A stretch of 22,942 nt of DNA from a virus. The position numbers and the translations under genes were made by a program. Positions 1-7,586 of the stretch are shown one piece after another. The stretch's first letter is position 1; each line of letters opens with the position of its first letter. The notes beneath the pieces are model-generated. The model ran no database searches. It was not told the origin of the DNA and saw only the letters and a list, made by a program, of their open reading frames with translations. The DNA lies in IMG/VR virus record IMGVR_UViG_3300027833_000231, positions 1 to 22,942 of that record. The stretch is one strand, 5' to 3'.

Positions 1-72
1 GGTGGTGCAGAAAGACCACCAAGTAATGTACAACAGAAATTTGATTATCCAAAGAGTAAATCAGAGGCGTAA
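1..72 (+). CDS. 3' end of an upstream structural gene (partial)
   Basis: Frame 1 is open from the first base and encodes 23 residues ending in DYPKSKSEA, then TAA at 70-72. The next gene starts 2 bases later, and this gene's final codons carry that gene's ribosome site (GAGG at 64-67), which supports real coding. In T4-like marine phages the gene before gp53 is often a tail-tube cap or initiator protein (gp48/gp54), but 23 residues cannot establish this. The product is unknown from this window. Confidence 0.55.
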   Translation, partial: GGAERPPSNVQQKFDYPKSKSEA

Positions 73-74
73 AT

Positions 75-902
75 ATGAGCTTTTTTAGACAATTCCCTAC
101 CATTAACTATGACCTAAAGAAAGATGGGTCAATCATGCGTATGGTTAATATCTTTCGTAATGTAAGACCACTGCAGAATTATGTAGACAATCCATCATTA
201 TATAAATTCTATGAAATTAAAAACGGCGAAAGACCTGATACTGTATCACAAAGGTTATATGGTACACCTGATTTCTATTGGACATTCTTTGTTATTAATG
301 AATTTTTACATGATGGATATAAAGTGTGGCCATTATCACAAGAACAGTTATTTGATTATATAAAAGAACAGTATAATGGGTATGCAGTTACAACTAATCC
401 TGTTATTGTACGAACAGGAGATGGTACCATTAGTGAATTCAGAGACTCTTTATCTGGTAAATTTCAGTTAGGAGAAACAATCACAGGGTCTGTATCAAAT
501 GCAGTAGGTACACTGACAAAGAAAAATCTTGATATGAATCAATTAATCATTCAAGATATGCAGAATACTAATAGATATTCAGGCGATGGTGCTGTTAATA
601 ATAATAATTACGAGCTATTAGTTGGATCAACCACAAATGATAGTGTGAGTTCATATGAAGTGTTTAACTATGCAGATGCACCACATCACTATTATATTAC
701 AGATGAGGATGGGGTCAATAGAGAGTATACTAATATGACCTTTATTAATCAGACAGTCGCAACACCTGCTGCCAATTTAAAAGCAGTTTCTAATAGACAA
801 TATGTTAATGATTTAAATGAAGAGCGTAGTAAAATCAGAGTCATTAACCCTAATTTCATCGGCAGATTCATAGAAAACTTCGAGAGCTTATTAAATGAGT
901 AG
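75..902 (+). CDS. 53: Baseplate wedge protein, T4 gp53-like
   Basis: 275 residues. The N-terminal 100 residues are typical of the gp53 family: an opening of the type FRxFPxIxYD, then a LysM-like stretch around residues 40-85 with YKFYEIKNGERPDTVSQRLY and GTPDFYWTFFVIN. In T4, gp53 (196 aa) clamps the gp6-gp25-gp7 wedges together around the hub. This protein is longer because of an extra segment at about residues 105-215, which includes GETITGSVSNAVGTL (134-147), a beta-type motif also seen in the gp8-like and DUF4815-like proteins downstream. GAGG at 64-67 lies 7 bases before ATG, supporting this start. The 3' end overlaps the next gene by 8 bases (ATGAGTAG), suggesting coupled translation. 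Confidence 0.85.
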   Translation: MSFFRQFPTINYDLKKDGSIMRMVNIFRNVRPLQNYVDNPSLYKFYEIKNGERPDTVSQRLYGTPDFYWTFFVINEFLHDGYKVWPLSQEQLFDYIKEQYNGYAVTTNPVIVRTGDGTISEFRDSLSGKFQLGETITGSVSNAVGTLTKKNLDMNQLIIQDMQNTNRYSGDGAVNNNNYELLVGSTTNDSVSSYEVFNYADAPHHYYITDEDGVNREYTNMTFINQTVATPAANLKAVSNRQYVNDLNEERSKIRVINPNFIGRFIENFESLLNE

Positions 903-1269
903 TCTATCACAGAATAGAGTAGGACCTGACGGCGTTGCATCTACTCCCACAACATATGAAGTTGTAGGTATTACATTAGAAGCCAATAACGTAAAGAATG
1001 AATCAAATACACCTTATCTTTATGATATTACAAATATGGTTGCGTATTTCTCTGTTATAGAATCATTAGAGTCACCAGGGCTAGAGATCATATTATCTGT
1101 AGGTGATACATTAAATGTAATGGAGAAACTTAAGCTATCAGGTAACGAGCAGATCAGTATTAAAGTCAAGAGAAAAGAACCTAGCAAGGAAACGAAATCA
1201 TTCACAATAGCCACGCGTATAGCAGAGATCTTTAATTATAAGAGACTTAAGCCTGGCCTGTCTACATAA
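895..1269 (+). CDS. Baseplate hub protein, gp27-like, N-terminal part (frame-disrupted)
   Basis: 124 residues, starting inside the end of gp53; GAGAG at 882-886 precedes the ATG by 8 bases. The sequence has the beta-rich look of the first tube-forming domain of gp27/gpD-type hubs (SVIESLESPGLEIILSVGD, then ATRIAEIFNYKRLKPGLST). It ends at TAA 1267-1269, created inside a perfect 20-bp tandem duplication. Reading from copy 2 at 1269 instead gives KPGLSTYNIRCVTEHMY and continues without a stop into the ORF at 1314. I therefore read this as the first part of one hub gene spanning 895-2246 (443 codons with one repeat copy removed; T4 gp27 is 391 aa). The split may be a real mutation, an assembly error, or a mixed population. 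The hub assignment rests on gene order (before the gp5-like spike) and on the C-terminal part. Confidence 0.75.
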   Translation: MSSLSQNRVGPDGVASTPTTYEVVGITLEANNVKNESNTPYLYDITNMVAYFSVIESLESPGLEIILSVGDTLNVMEKLKLSGNEQISIKVKRKEPSKETKSFTIATRIAEIFNYKRLKPGLST

Positions 1270-1288
1270 AGCCTGGCCTGTCTACATA
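1249..1288 (+). repeat. Perfect 20-bp tandem duplication splitting the hub gene
   Basis: AAGCCTGGCCTGTCTACATA occurs at 1249-1268 and again at 1269-1288 with no mismatch. The unit itself contains GCCTG twice in a row. Because 20 is not a multiple of 3, the second copy moves the frame: copy 1 reads K-P-G-L-S-T-stop, while copy 2 reads K-P-G-L-S-T-Y-N-I-R and joins the downstream open frame. No X-XXY-YYZ slippery heptamer is visible in the 1251-1269 window where a -1 shift would have to occur. Confidence 0.97.
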
Positions 1289-1313
1289 TAACATTCGTTG
1301 CGTCACAGAGCAC

Positions 1314-2246
1314 ATGTATATTAATAATCTAAAGCTATTAAAAACTCCTTTTAACGGCACTCCATTAGAAGTAATAAAGTATATTAGTAAAAGCATATTA
1401 GATGTTAAAGTAGAAAGCTCAGAAGGATCTAAAAACATTATTAAGGGTATCTTTCCGAATGTCAGACCTCTGCAGGGTATTCAATGGCTATTAAGGCAGT
1501 GTTTCGATCAAAGCACACCATTCTTTTACTATCAGACATTGAATAATAACGCACAAATACACTGTAAATCATATAAAGCTCTCTTAGGAGCAGATACATA
1601 TGATACCTATACATATAGTCCATTCATTGATACAGATATAGCATTAGAAACAGAAGAAGGCTACGAGTATGAAAGGACTAATATAAGAGATATTACATCA
1701 GATTACCATCAAGGCAAGTTTCTATCGGCTTATAATGGGGCATATGGGGCAACACTGCATACAATAGATGTATCCGAGAAGAAGTATTCAAAGAATGTAT
1801 ATGCATATAGTGGGAGTAATTTACGGTTAAATCAACACATACCATTTAGCGTATCAGAAAGGGCGAAGGTGCAGGATGCTATATTTTCTTCGTATAGCGA
1901 GTCAAAGAGTTATTTTATATCCCTGAATTCAAAGGCCTTTAATGACTCTCAGAACTATATGAGCCCTTCTCCAGCCGACTTACCTAAGGCAATGGCTTAC
2001 TTGGAGAACCTTAATTACCAGAAACATACCATTCAGATTGCGGGTGACTTTGATATGAGCGTAGGGAAAAAGATTAAAGTGGAGATAAGAAAGGCCCAAG
2101 AAGATGCAGAGGGGTCTGGCATAGATAAACTCCAATCAGGTGTCTACTTAGTGACACAGATAGAACACATATTTGATAAGGGATTCTATCAATACTTAAC
2201 GATTCAAAAAGATTCTAGTGAGGTGGATTTAGATGCTACAAAATGA
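1314..2246 (+). CDS. Baseplate hub protein, gp27-like, C-terminal part
   Basis: 310 residues from the first ATG; the same frame is open back to 1251. The stretch IFPNVRPLQGIQWLLRQCF (about residues 48-66), followed by a TPFFYYQ segment, is a hallmark of gp27/gpD-like tail hub proteins, which form a trimer that joins the tail tube to the central spike. The C-terminal part (IQIAGDFDMSVGKKIKVEI, then LVTQIEHIFDKG) resembles the closing beta domain of these hubs. No good Shine-Dalgarno lies before ATG 1314 (only CAGAG at 1306-1310), so this ATG is more likely an internal methionine of a longer 443-residue protein than a true start. The end overlaps the gp5-like start by 14 bases, matching the hub-then-spike partnership known for T4 gp27-gp5. 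Confidence 0.75.
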   Translation: MYINNLKLLKTPFNGTPLEVIKYISKSILDVKVESSEGSKNIIKGIFPNVRPLQGIQWLLRQCFDQSTPFFYYQTLNNNAQIHCKSYKALLGADTYDTYTYSPFIDTDIALETEEGYEYERTNIRDITSDYHQGKFLSAYNGAYGATLHTIDVSEKKYSKNVYAYSGSNLRLNQHIPFSVSERAKVQDAIFSSYSESKSYFISLNSKAFNDSQNYMSPSPADLPKAMAYLENLNYQKHTIQIAGDFDMSVGKKIKVEIRKAQEDAEGSGIDKLQSGVYLVTQIEHIFDKGFYQYLTIQKDSSEVDLDATK

Positions 2247-2991
2247 TATGTTCGTAGGTGGACAGTTTGCATGGTTTATAGGTGAGGTCAGAGATGTATC
2301 TGATCCGAATAAATCAAATAGAGTGCGAGTATTACCTTTTGGTTACTATGATTCTACTATAGAGAAAGAACACTTACCATGGGCTACTGTAATGATGCCT
2401 AATACGTTTGCTTCTATGCAGGGTATTGGAGGGAATCATCAATTAATGGTAGGGTCGTGGGTGATTGGATTCTTCCGAGACGGTAATAGTGCTCAAGACC
2501 CTGTTATCATGGGAACCTTTGCTTCTGAGACGGCAGGTATTAGTGATTTACCTATAGAGACGAATGAGCACTACCCTAATAATAAGGTACATAAGACAGA
2601 GGGTCTGCATATAGTAGAGTTTGATAATGAGCCTGGTGAGGAACGAATAGAGATTACTCATAAAGACCTACATAAATTTAAGATGACCGGTGCTGAGATT
2701 GAAATCAAACACAAGAGTGGTACAGTAATTAATATCAATGAACAAGGCACGGTGCTAATAGACGCAGTAAACGATATCGTGAACATAGATGGTAATACTA
2801 CTATTACTGGTACCCTAACGGTATCTGCCGCAACTACGCTTCAGGACACCTTAGCTGTGACAGGAGCACAGACTAATAGTAGTACCATTGTGGCGAGTGA
2901 TACCATTAAGGATAGTGGGGCTACGTTGGCCACTCATACACATACTATATCAGGTGGTTCTTCTGCTGGTAAAACAAAGAAGCCTGATTAA
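2233..2991 (+). CDS. 5: Central spike protein, gp5-like, without lysozyme domain
   Basis: 252 residues. Residues about 8-110 look like the gp5 OB-fold domain (GEVRDVSDPNKSNRVRVLPFG, then HLPWATVMMPNT and GSWVIGFFRDGN with PVIMGTF). A short linker leads to a repetitive beta-helix stem (about 150-230: SGTVININEQGTVLIDAV, GNTTITGTLTVSAATTLQ). The tip contains THTHT, with His235 and His237; HxH at the spike tip binds iron in the phage P2 spike gpV. T4 gp5 (575 aa) has a lysozyme domain between the OB fold and the stem; it is absent here, as in many marine T4-like phages. The ATG at 2233 is preferred over 2248 because GAGG at 2220-2223 lies 9 bases upstream. It overlaps the hub gene, with which its product should assemble. 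Confidence 0.85.
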   Translation: MLQNDMFVGGQFAWFIGEVRDVSDPNKSNRVRVLPFGYYDSTIEKEHLPWATVMMPNTFASMQGIGGNHQLMVGSWVIGFFRDGNSAQDPVIMGTFASETAGISDLPIETNEHYPNNKVHKTEGLHIVEFDNEPGEERIEITHKDLHKFKMTGAEIEIKHKSGTVININEQGTVLIDAVNDIVNIDGNTTITGTLTVSAATTLQDTLAVTGAQTNSSTIVASDTIKDSGATLATHTHTISGGSSAGKTKKPD

Positions 2992-3007
2992 ACACTTACA
3001 TAAAAGG

Positions 3008-3015
3008 TATAAATA
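3008..3015 (+). promoter_or_regulatory. Candidate T4-type late promoter before gp25
   Basis: TATAAATA is an exact match to the T4 late promoter recognised by the gp55 sigma factor, and sits in one of the few intergenic gaps (2992-3020). With the usual spacing, transcription would begin about 6 bases after the box, at or next to the gp25 ATG (3021), giving an almost leaderless RNA. That is unusual and lowers confidence. Confidence 0.5.
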
Positions 3016-3020
3016 ACTAT

Positions 3021-3497
3021 ATGGCTAATATAAACGACGGCGACATAATCACTTCTCCTGCTATCTTATCGGATAGGAGTGTTTCTGGTAGAGTATATAA
3101 ATCATCTAATGTATCTCGTGCAAAGGGTTATAGTGATTTAGACTTAAAGCTGACAGTACATAAAATCAGACAAGACATTGTACCACTACGGGATGACCAA
3201 GCGGTTAAGAATGCTTTAAAGAACTTAATATTAACCAACTTCCATGAACGTCCCTTTCAACCTAGTACAGGTGCTAATTTAAGGGGTTTATTATTTGAAC
3301 CTGCTGATGCCATAACAGAACTTGCATTAGAGGATAATATCAGAAGAGTTATTAAGGCTGAACCTAGAGTACAACCTATATATGTGGCGGTTGATGACTT
3401 GGCTGATAAGAACGCATATAGAATAACAGTAAAATTTTTAATTAAACAGTCTGACCAAGAGGCAACAGTCGAGATTGTATTACGCAGATTAAGGTAG
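3021..3497 (+). CDS. 25: Baseplate wedge protein, gp25-like (GPW/gp25 family)
   Basis: 158 residues (T4 gp25 is 132). The central part has the family pattern: KIRQDIVPLRDDQAVKNALKN, TNFHERPFQPSTGANLRGLL, then the EPR motif at 114-116 within IKAEPRVQPI, ending in a beta segment that closes with VLRRLR. In T4 gp25 and P2 gpW, this conserved EPR region belongs to the wedge core that binds gp6/gp53 and starts sheath assembly. The N-terminal 35 residues (SPAILSDRSVSGRVYKSSN) are an extension relative to the core. The only nearby ribosome-site candidate is a weak AAGG at 3004-3007, 13 bases before ATG. The gene directly precedes gp6, as in many contractile systems. Confidence 0.88.
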   Translation: MANINDGDIITSPAILSDRSVSGRVYKSSNVSRAKGYSDLDLKLTVHKIRQDIVPLRDDQAVKNALKNLILTNFHERPFQPSTGANLRGLLFEPADAITELALEDNIRRVIKAEPRVQPIYVAVDDLADKNAYRITVKFLIKQSDQEATVEIVLRRLR

Positions 3498-3501
3498 AAT
3501 T

Positions 3502-5355
3502 ATGGCAACTAATTTAAATGTAACAGAACTTGATTTCGATCAGATTAAAGATAACCTAAAGAATTATCTTAAGCAACAGACGGAGTTTAATGATTATAAC
3601 TTTGAAGGTAGTGGCTTGTCAACACTCCTTGATGTACTTGCATATAATACACATTATAATGCCGTTGCTGCACACTATTCATTAAATGAAGCCTTTCTTG
3701 ACTCTGCACAGATACGTGGTAATGTGGTCACAAGGGCTAAATTACTAGGATATGTACCAAGATCGGTACTTGCACCTAAGGCTACTATTAAATTAGTGGT
3801 TGACAATAGTGCAGGTCCTTCTTTCCCCACTACATTAACTCTACCAAGAGGTACTAAACTCACTACTACGGTACAGGGAGAAACATATCAGTATGTTGTA
3901 GTAAACTCTCAAACGGTTACAGGTAGTGCGACTCAACAGTTTACATTTGATACCGTAGAGATTGCCGAAGGTACCTATAAATCTCTCTTATACAGAGTTG
4001 ATAATGACATTGAGTCACAGAAATTCCAGATATCGGATAGTGATGTTGATACTTCTACATTAAGAGTTCGTGTACAAGAGAATGAAGAAGCACTGACCTA
4101 CGACATTTATAGTAGGTTTGAATCACTCTTAAATGTAGACTCTGCCTCACAGATACATTATATACAAGAAAACACTAACGGCAAGTATGAAGTATACTTT
4201 GGTGATGGTGTTATTGGTAAGAAACCTATTAATAATAATATCGTTACCTTAGATTATATCTACACGCATGGTGATGAAAGTAATGGGGCATCTACGTTTA
4301 CCCTATCATCTACGCTTGGCGGACTAGTTAACGCTAACTATACAGTAACTACGGTGACTCCAAGTGCGGGTGGTGCAGATAGAGAGTCTATGGAGTCTAT
4401 TAGGTTCAACGCACCCTTGACCTTTACTGCACAAAATAGAGCCGTTACATCAGATGATTATAGAGCTATCATACTTAAATCATTCTCTAATGTCTCCTCT
4501 ATTAGTACATGGGGTGGTGAAGATAATGACCCTATTGATTTCGGTAAGGTATATGTAGCCATTAAGCCTTTAACAGGAGCCACCTTGACCGCTGCCGAAA
4601 AGTTAACAATTAAGGATACCGTATTAAAGGGCAAAAATATCGTGTCTATTACGCCCGAAATTGTAGACCCTAACTTTACTAATTTAGAGCTTGATGTCTT
4701 CTTTAAGTACAACCCTAACCTAACAGATAGAACTAATGTTGAACTACAAGGTGTAGTAAGAGATACTATTAGTGACTACAACTTTAATAACCTCAATAAA
4801 TTTGATGGCGTGTTTAGGTACTCACAAATATTGAAAGCCATAGATAGTTCTGATAGGTCTATTCTAAACTCTACTATCAGACCTTATATGTTCCAGACTA
4901 TAGCGGCTAAGACTACACGTAATCTGAATAACTTTAACCTAACATACGCTTCTGGTATCTTTGAATCAGGTTCCGAAAAAGAGTTTATATTAAATTCTAC
5001 CGCATTTAAAATTGGGGGTGTTGACCATTACTTAGGTGATAAGGTGGTTACAGGGTCTGCTAATAGAACCGTTATTGTATACAAGATAGTTGATGGTGCT
5101 AATATTACAGTGATTAATAATGCGGGTAGTATAGAAGCTTCTACAGGTAGAGTGGTTATTAATAATTTTGCTGTAGATACTAATACAAATATTAAGGTAA
5201 CAGTGATTCCTAATAGTTTGGATATTGCGCCTAAGAGAGACCAGTTATTAAATATTGATCAGACTTATGTGTCTATATCTGCAGAGGTTGATACTATCTC
5301 TACTGCAGGTGCATCTGGTTCAATCGACTATACAACTAATTCAAGGTTAAGATAA
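3502..5355 (+). CDS. 6: Baseplate wedge protein, gp6-like (baseplate J family)
   Basis: 617 residues (T4 gp6 is 660). It opens with LDFDQIKDNLKNYLKQQ and NFEGSGLSTLLDVLAYNTHYNA, the characteristic start of gp6-like wedge proteins. A J-like core runs at about 288-400 (GGADRESMESIRFNAPLTF, AVTSDDYRAIILKSF, VYVAIKP, PNFTNLELDVFFKYNPN). gp6 forms the dimer that makes the inner ring of the baseplate. AAGG at 3491-3494, inside the last codons of gp25, lies 7 bases before ATG. Only 4 bases separate the two genes, and the gene ends one base before its downstream partner, consistent with coordinated wedge production. Confidence 0.88.
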   Translation: MATNLNVTELDFDQIKDNLKNYLKQQTEFNDYNFEGSGLSTLLDVLAYNTHYNAVAAHYSLNEAFLDSAQIRGNVVTRAKLLGYVPRSVLAPKATIKLVVDNSAGPSFPTTLTLPRGTKLTTTVQGETYQYVVVNSQTVTGSATQQFTFDTVEIAEGTYKSLLYRVDNDIESQKFQISDSDVDTSTLRVRVQENEEALTYDIYSRFESLLNVDSASQIHYIQENTNGKYEVYFGDGVIGKKPINNNIVTLDYIYTHGDESNGASTFTLSSTLGGLVNANYTVTTVTPSAGGADRESMESIRFNAPLTFTAQNRAVTSDDYRAIILKSFSNVSSISTWGGEDNDPIDFGKVYVAIKPLTGATLTAAEKLTIKDTVLKGKNIVSITPEIVDPNFTNLELDVFFKYNPNLTDRTNVELQGVVRDTISDYNFNNLNKFDGVFRYSQILKAIDSSDRSILNSTIRPYMFQTIAAKTTRNLNNFNLTYASGIFESGSEKEFILNSTAFKIGGVDHYLGDKVVTGSANRTVIVYKIVDGANITVINNAGSIEASTGRVVINNFAVDTNTNIKVTVIPNSLDIAPKRDQLLNIDQTYVSISAEVDTISTAGASGSIDYTTNSRLR

Positions 5356-5356
5356 T

Positions 5357-7558
5357 ATGTCAGAAAGTAACTCACCAGGATATATCGAGACTTTAGCCTC
5401 TAGTAAGAAAAAGACTAAAGAGAACCTGAGAGTACAACAGGTAATACCAAGTGAGATTTTAGAAGCAAGTGGTGATACGGGTATTCAGTTACTCTTAGAA
5501 AAATACTACGACTTCATGAACCTCAATGAGTTTATATATGAGCAAAATGAGACTCATACAGACCTAGTTTTGGATGGCGTTGCACGTTTTCGTATCTCTG
5601 ATCCGAACAATGAAAACAATCAGTTTTATACAGATGAACAGGGTAGTAGTTCTACATTAACTATTAAGGGACAAGACGGTAATACTGCTACAGTGGCTCT
5701 CAATAGTACTAATGTGGCTATATCAAATGGTAACGAACTTCCTGGCTCATTAAGAAATAGTACATCTGAAATAGGCAAGACAATGACCATCAGTGGTTTA
5801 TCTGCCTATAATGGTGATGTCGCAAGTTTAACCACACCGATTAAAAATTGGGTAGGCCCTGGTCCCTCTTATGTCTTAAATGCCATAGAGGACTTTATGG
5901 ACATTGACAAGAACTCTGATAGTGAGCTAGACGCGACTCATCAGTACCTAGAAATGATGCAGAAAGAAATTGCCTCTGCCATTCCAAGAGGACTACTGGT
6001 AAATAAAAATACGCTTTATAAAAGAATCGTAGACTTCTATAAGGTAAGAGGTTCGTCTGATTCTATTGAGACATTCTTTAGGTTACTCTTTAACGAAGAA
6101 GTTGAAATTGAGAGACCTTATGATAATACTCTCATACCTTCATCAGGAGATTGGTTCAGTGATACTAATCAGTTTATTTCTAATAAGGGATTTCTTTCTG
6201 AAAAGAAAATAAAGATACATGACAGTTACAGATACCAAAAATATTCTTACCTCATTAAAACAGGTAAAAATTTAACTGACTGGGAATATACGTTTAACAG
6301 ATTAGTACATCCTGCTGGATTTATCTTCTTTGGAGAGATTCTGATCCTTATTAATATGGTAAGAGATGCTCTTGGTGATGGTAAGGTAGAAAAGGGTATT
6401 AATGTACCTACTAAGAATCCGGTGACTGGCTTAATAGTAGATCAATTAGTGAATGCGTATGGCAGAACTAATAGGTTTACTCTCTCCTCTATGCCTGGTA
6501 TACAACCTGGTGTTATTGGTGCGGAAGACTTACCATTACTCGTAGAGATGTTCGCAGCTATGTTTGGACCTTCTCCAAAGGCTCTCATTAATAAGACAGC
6601 AATTCTTTCGCCTGTTATTAATAGTAGTGGAGTCATGACTGCGGTAGAGATAGTTAACCAAGGTCATAATTATACTTCACCCCCAACAATTACATTCTCT
6701 GGTACAGGTACCGGTGCTGCGGCTACTGCAGTATTAAATGTTGAAGGTGGTATTGATTCTATTACTGTAGACCAAGGTGGTAGTGGTTATACAGAAATAG
6801 CGGCTACTGTACCTGCTCCTGCTAGTGGTGCTGGTAAAGTTGGTGCCATAATTTATTCCACAGATGCTAATAAATTATATCGTTCGGCTCCTATTATTAC
6901 ATTGGACGCTCCTACAGCAGTTGATCAAGATGGTGTTTTACTTACAAGTAATATACAGGCAACTGCAGAGTTTGTGATGGAACCTACTTCGGTAGAACTA
7001 CTGCGTTTAACTAGCACAGGTACTAACTACACGAGTGAACCGTCAGTTACTATTGCATTACCTACAGGTAGTGGTGGTACAAGAGCAACTGCAAGAGCAA
7101 TTATTAATGATGTGGGCCAAGTAGATGGTCTCTTTATTACAGATCCTGGTTCTGGTTATCTTGGTATTCCTGATGTACAGATAATTGGCGGAGGCGGTGG
7201 TGGTGCAACATGTGTACCTCTTCTGACCCCAACAGAAATAGCCAGTATAAATATTACCAATGAAGGTAATGGTTATGTTTTAGATCCAGTTGTTAAATTA
7301 GGCTCTTCAATGGTGATTGAATCAAGAGCAAAAGAGACTGGCATGTATTTAAAAGTTATGCTCAATCATCTTTTAGATGGAACAAGGACTATACAAAGTA
7401 ATAACTACTTTAATAATAAAGGTAATGTTCCTAAATATAGTCATAGAAGGTTTAATTTAAATCAGACTATTGAACAATTCGGAAGTCAAACCATACAATC
7501 AAACAATATAAATAGTATAAATAGATATAACACAAATTCTTTTATAGACTTAAATTAA
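5357..7558 (+). CDS. Baseplate protein in gp7 / P2 gpI position, with C-terminal GY repeats
   Basis: 733 residues. It sits directly after the gp25-gp6 pair, where T4 has gp7 (1032 aa) and P2 has gpI. Residues about 175-340 contain VNKNTLYKRIVDFYKVRGS and DSIETFFRLLFNEEVEIE, a pattern I know from T4-like marine phages and comparable to the gpI-type wedge arm that carries fibres. An insert at about 85-165 (ITIKG/TISGLSAYNGD type) interrupts the N-terminal region. Residues about 420-650 hold five copies of a beta repeat ending in GxxY...P (NQGHNYTSPP, QGGSGYTE, STGTNYTSEP, DPGSGYLGIP, NEGNGYVLDP). The C-terminus is Asn-rich (INSINRYN), and its codons create two late-promoter matches. AAGG at 5343-5346 lies 10 bases before ATG. 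Equivalence to gp7 is inferred from position. Confidence 0.7.
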   Translation: MSESNSPGYIETLASSKKKTKENLRVQQVIPSEILEASGDTGIQLLLEKYYDFMNLNEFIYEQNETHTDLVLDGVARFRISDPNNENNQFYTDEQGSSSTLTIKGQDGNTATVALNSTNVAISNGNELPGSLRNSTSEIGKTMTISGLSAYNGDVASLTTPIKNWVGPGPSYVLNAIEDFMDIDKNSDSELDATHQYLEMMQKEIASAIPRGLLVNKNTLYKRIVDFYKVRGSSDSIETFFRLLFNEEVEIERPYDNTLIPSSGDWFSDTNQFISNKGFLSEKKIKIHDSYRYQKYSYLIKTGKNLTDWEYTFNRLVHPAGFIFFGEILILINMVRDALGDGKVEKGINVPTKNPVTGLIVDQLVNAYGRTNRFTLSSMPGIQPGVIGAEDLPLLVEMFAAMFGPSPKALINKTAILSPVINSSGVMTAVEIVNQGHNYTSPPTITFSGTGTGAAATAVLNVEGGIDSITVDQGGSGYTEIAATVPAPASGAGKVGAIIYSTDANKLYRSAPIITLDAPTAVDQDGVLLTSNIQATAEFVMEPTSVELLRLTSTGTNYTSEPSVTIALPTGSGGTRATARAIINDVGQVDGLFITDPGSGYLGIPDVQIIGGGGGGATCVPLLTPTEIASINITNEGNGYVLDPVVKLGSSMVIESRAKETGMYLKVMLNHLLDGTRTIQSNNYFNNKGNVPKYSHRRFNLNQTIEQFGSQTIQSNNINSINRYNTNSFIDLN
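7507..7523 (+). promoter_or_regulatory. Tandem pair of candidate T4-type late promoters
   Basis: TATAAATA occurs exactly at 7507-7514 and again at 7516-7523, as a perfect 9-bp direct repeat (TATAAATAG twice, 7507-7524). Both lie in the last codons of the preceding gene, encoding INS-INR. Predicted starts are near 7520 and 7529, leaving about 60-65 bases of leader before the gp8-like ATG at 7587. Two adjacent exact matches in front of a new gene make a promoter role plausible. Confidence 0.55.
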
Positions 7559-7586
7559 AAGAAAGTAACTTATAGGATAAATTAAA

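Noticed and set aside
1251-1269. Programmed -1 frameshift joining the two hub ORFs
   Set aside because: No X-XXY-YYZ slippery heptamer is visible in the only window where the frames overlap, while the exact 20-bp tandem duplication fully explains the break.
7256-7263. Exact TATAAATA inside the gp7-position gene
   Set aside because: It lies about 320 bases before the next gene, in AT-rich coding sequence (AGT-ATA-AAT-ATT), and two better-placed boxes follow; probably chance.
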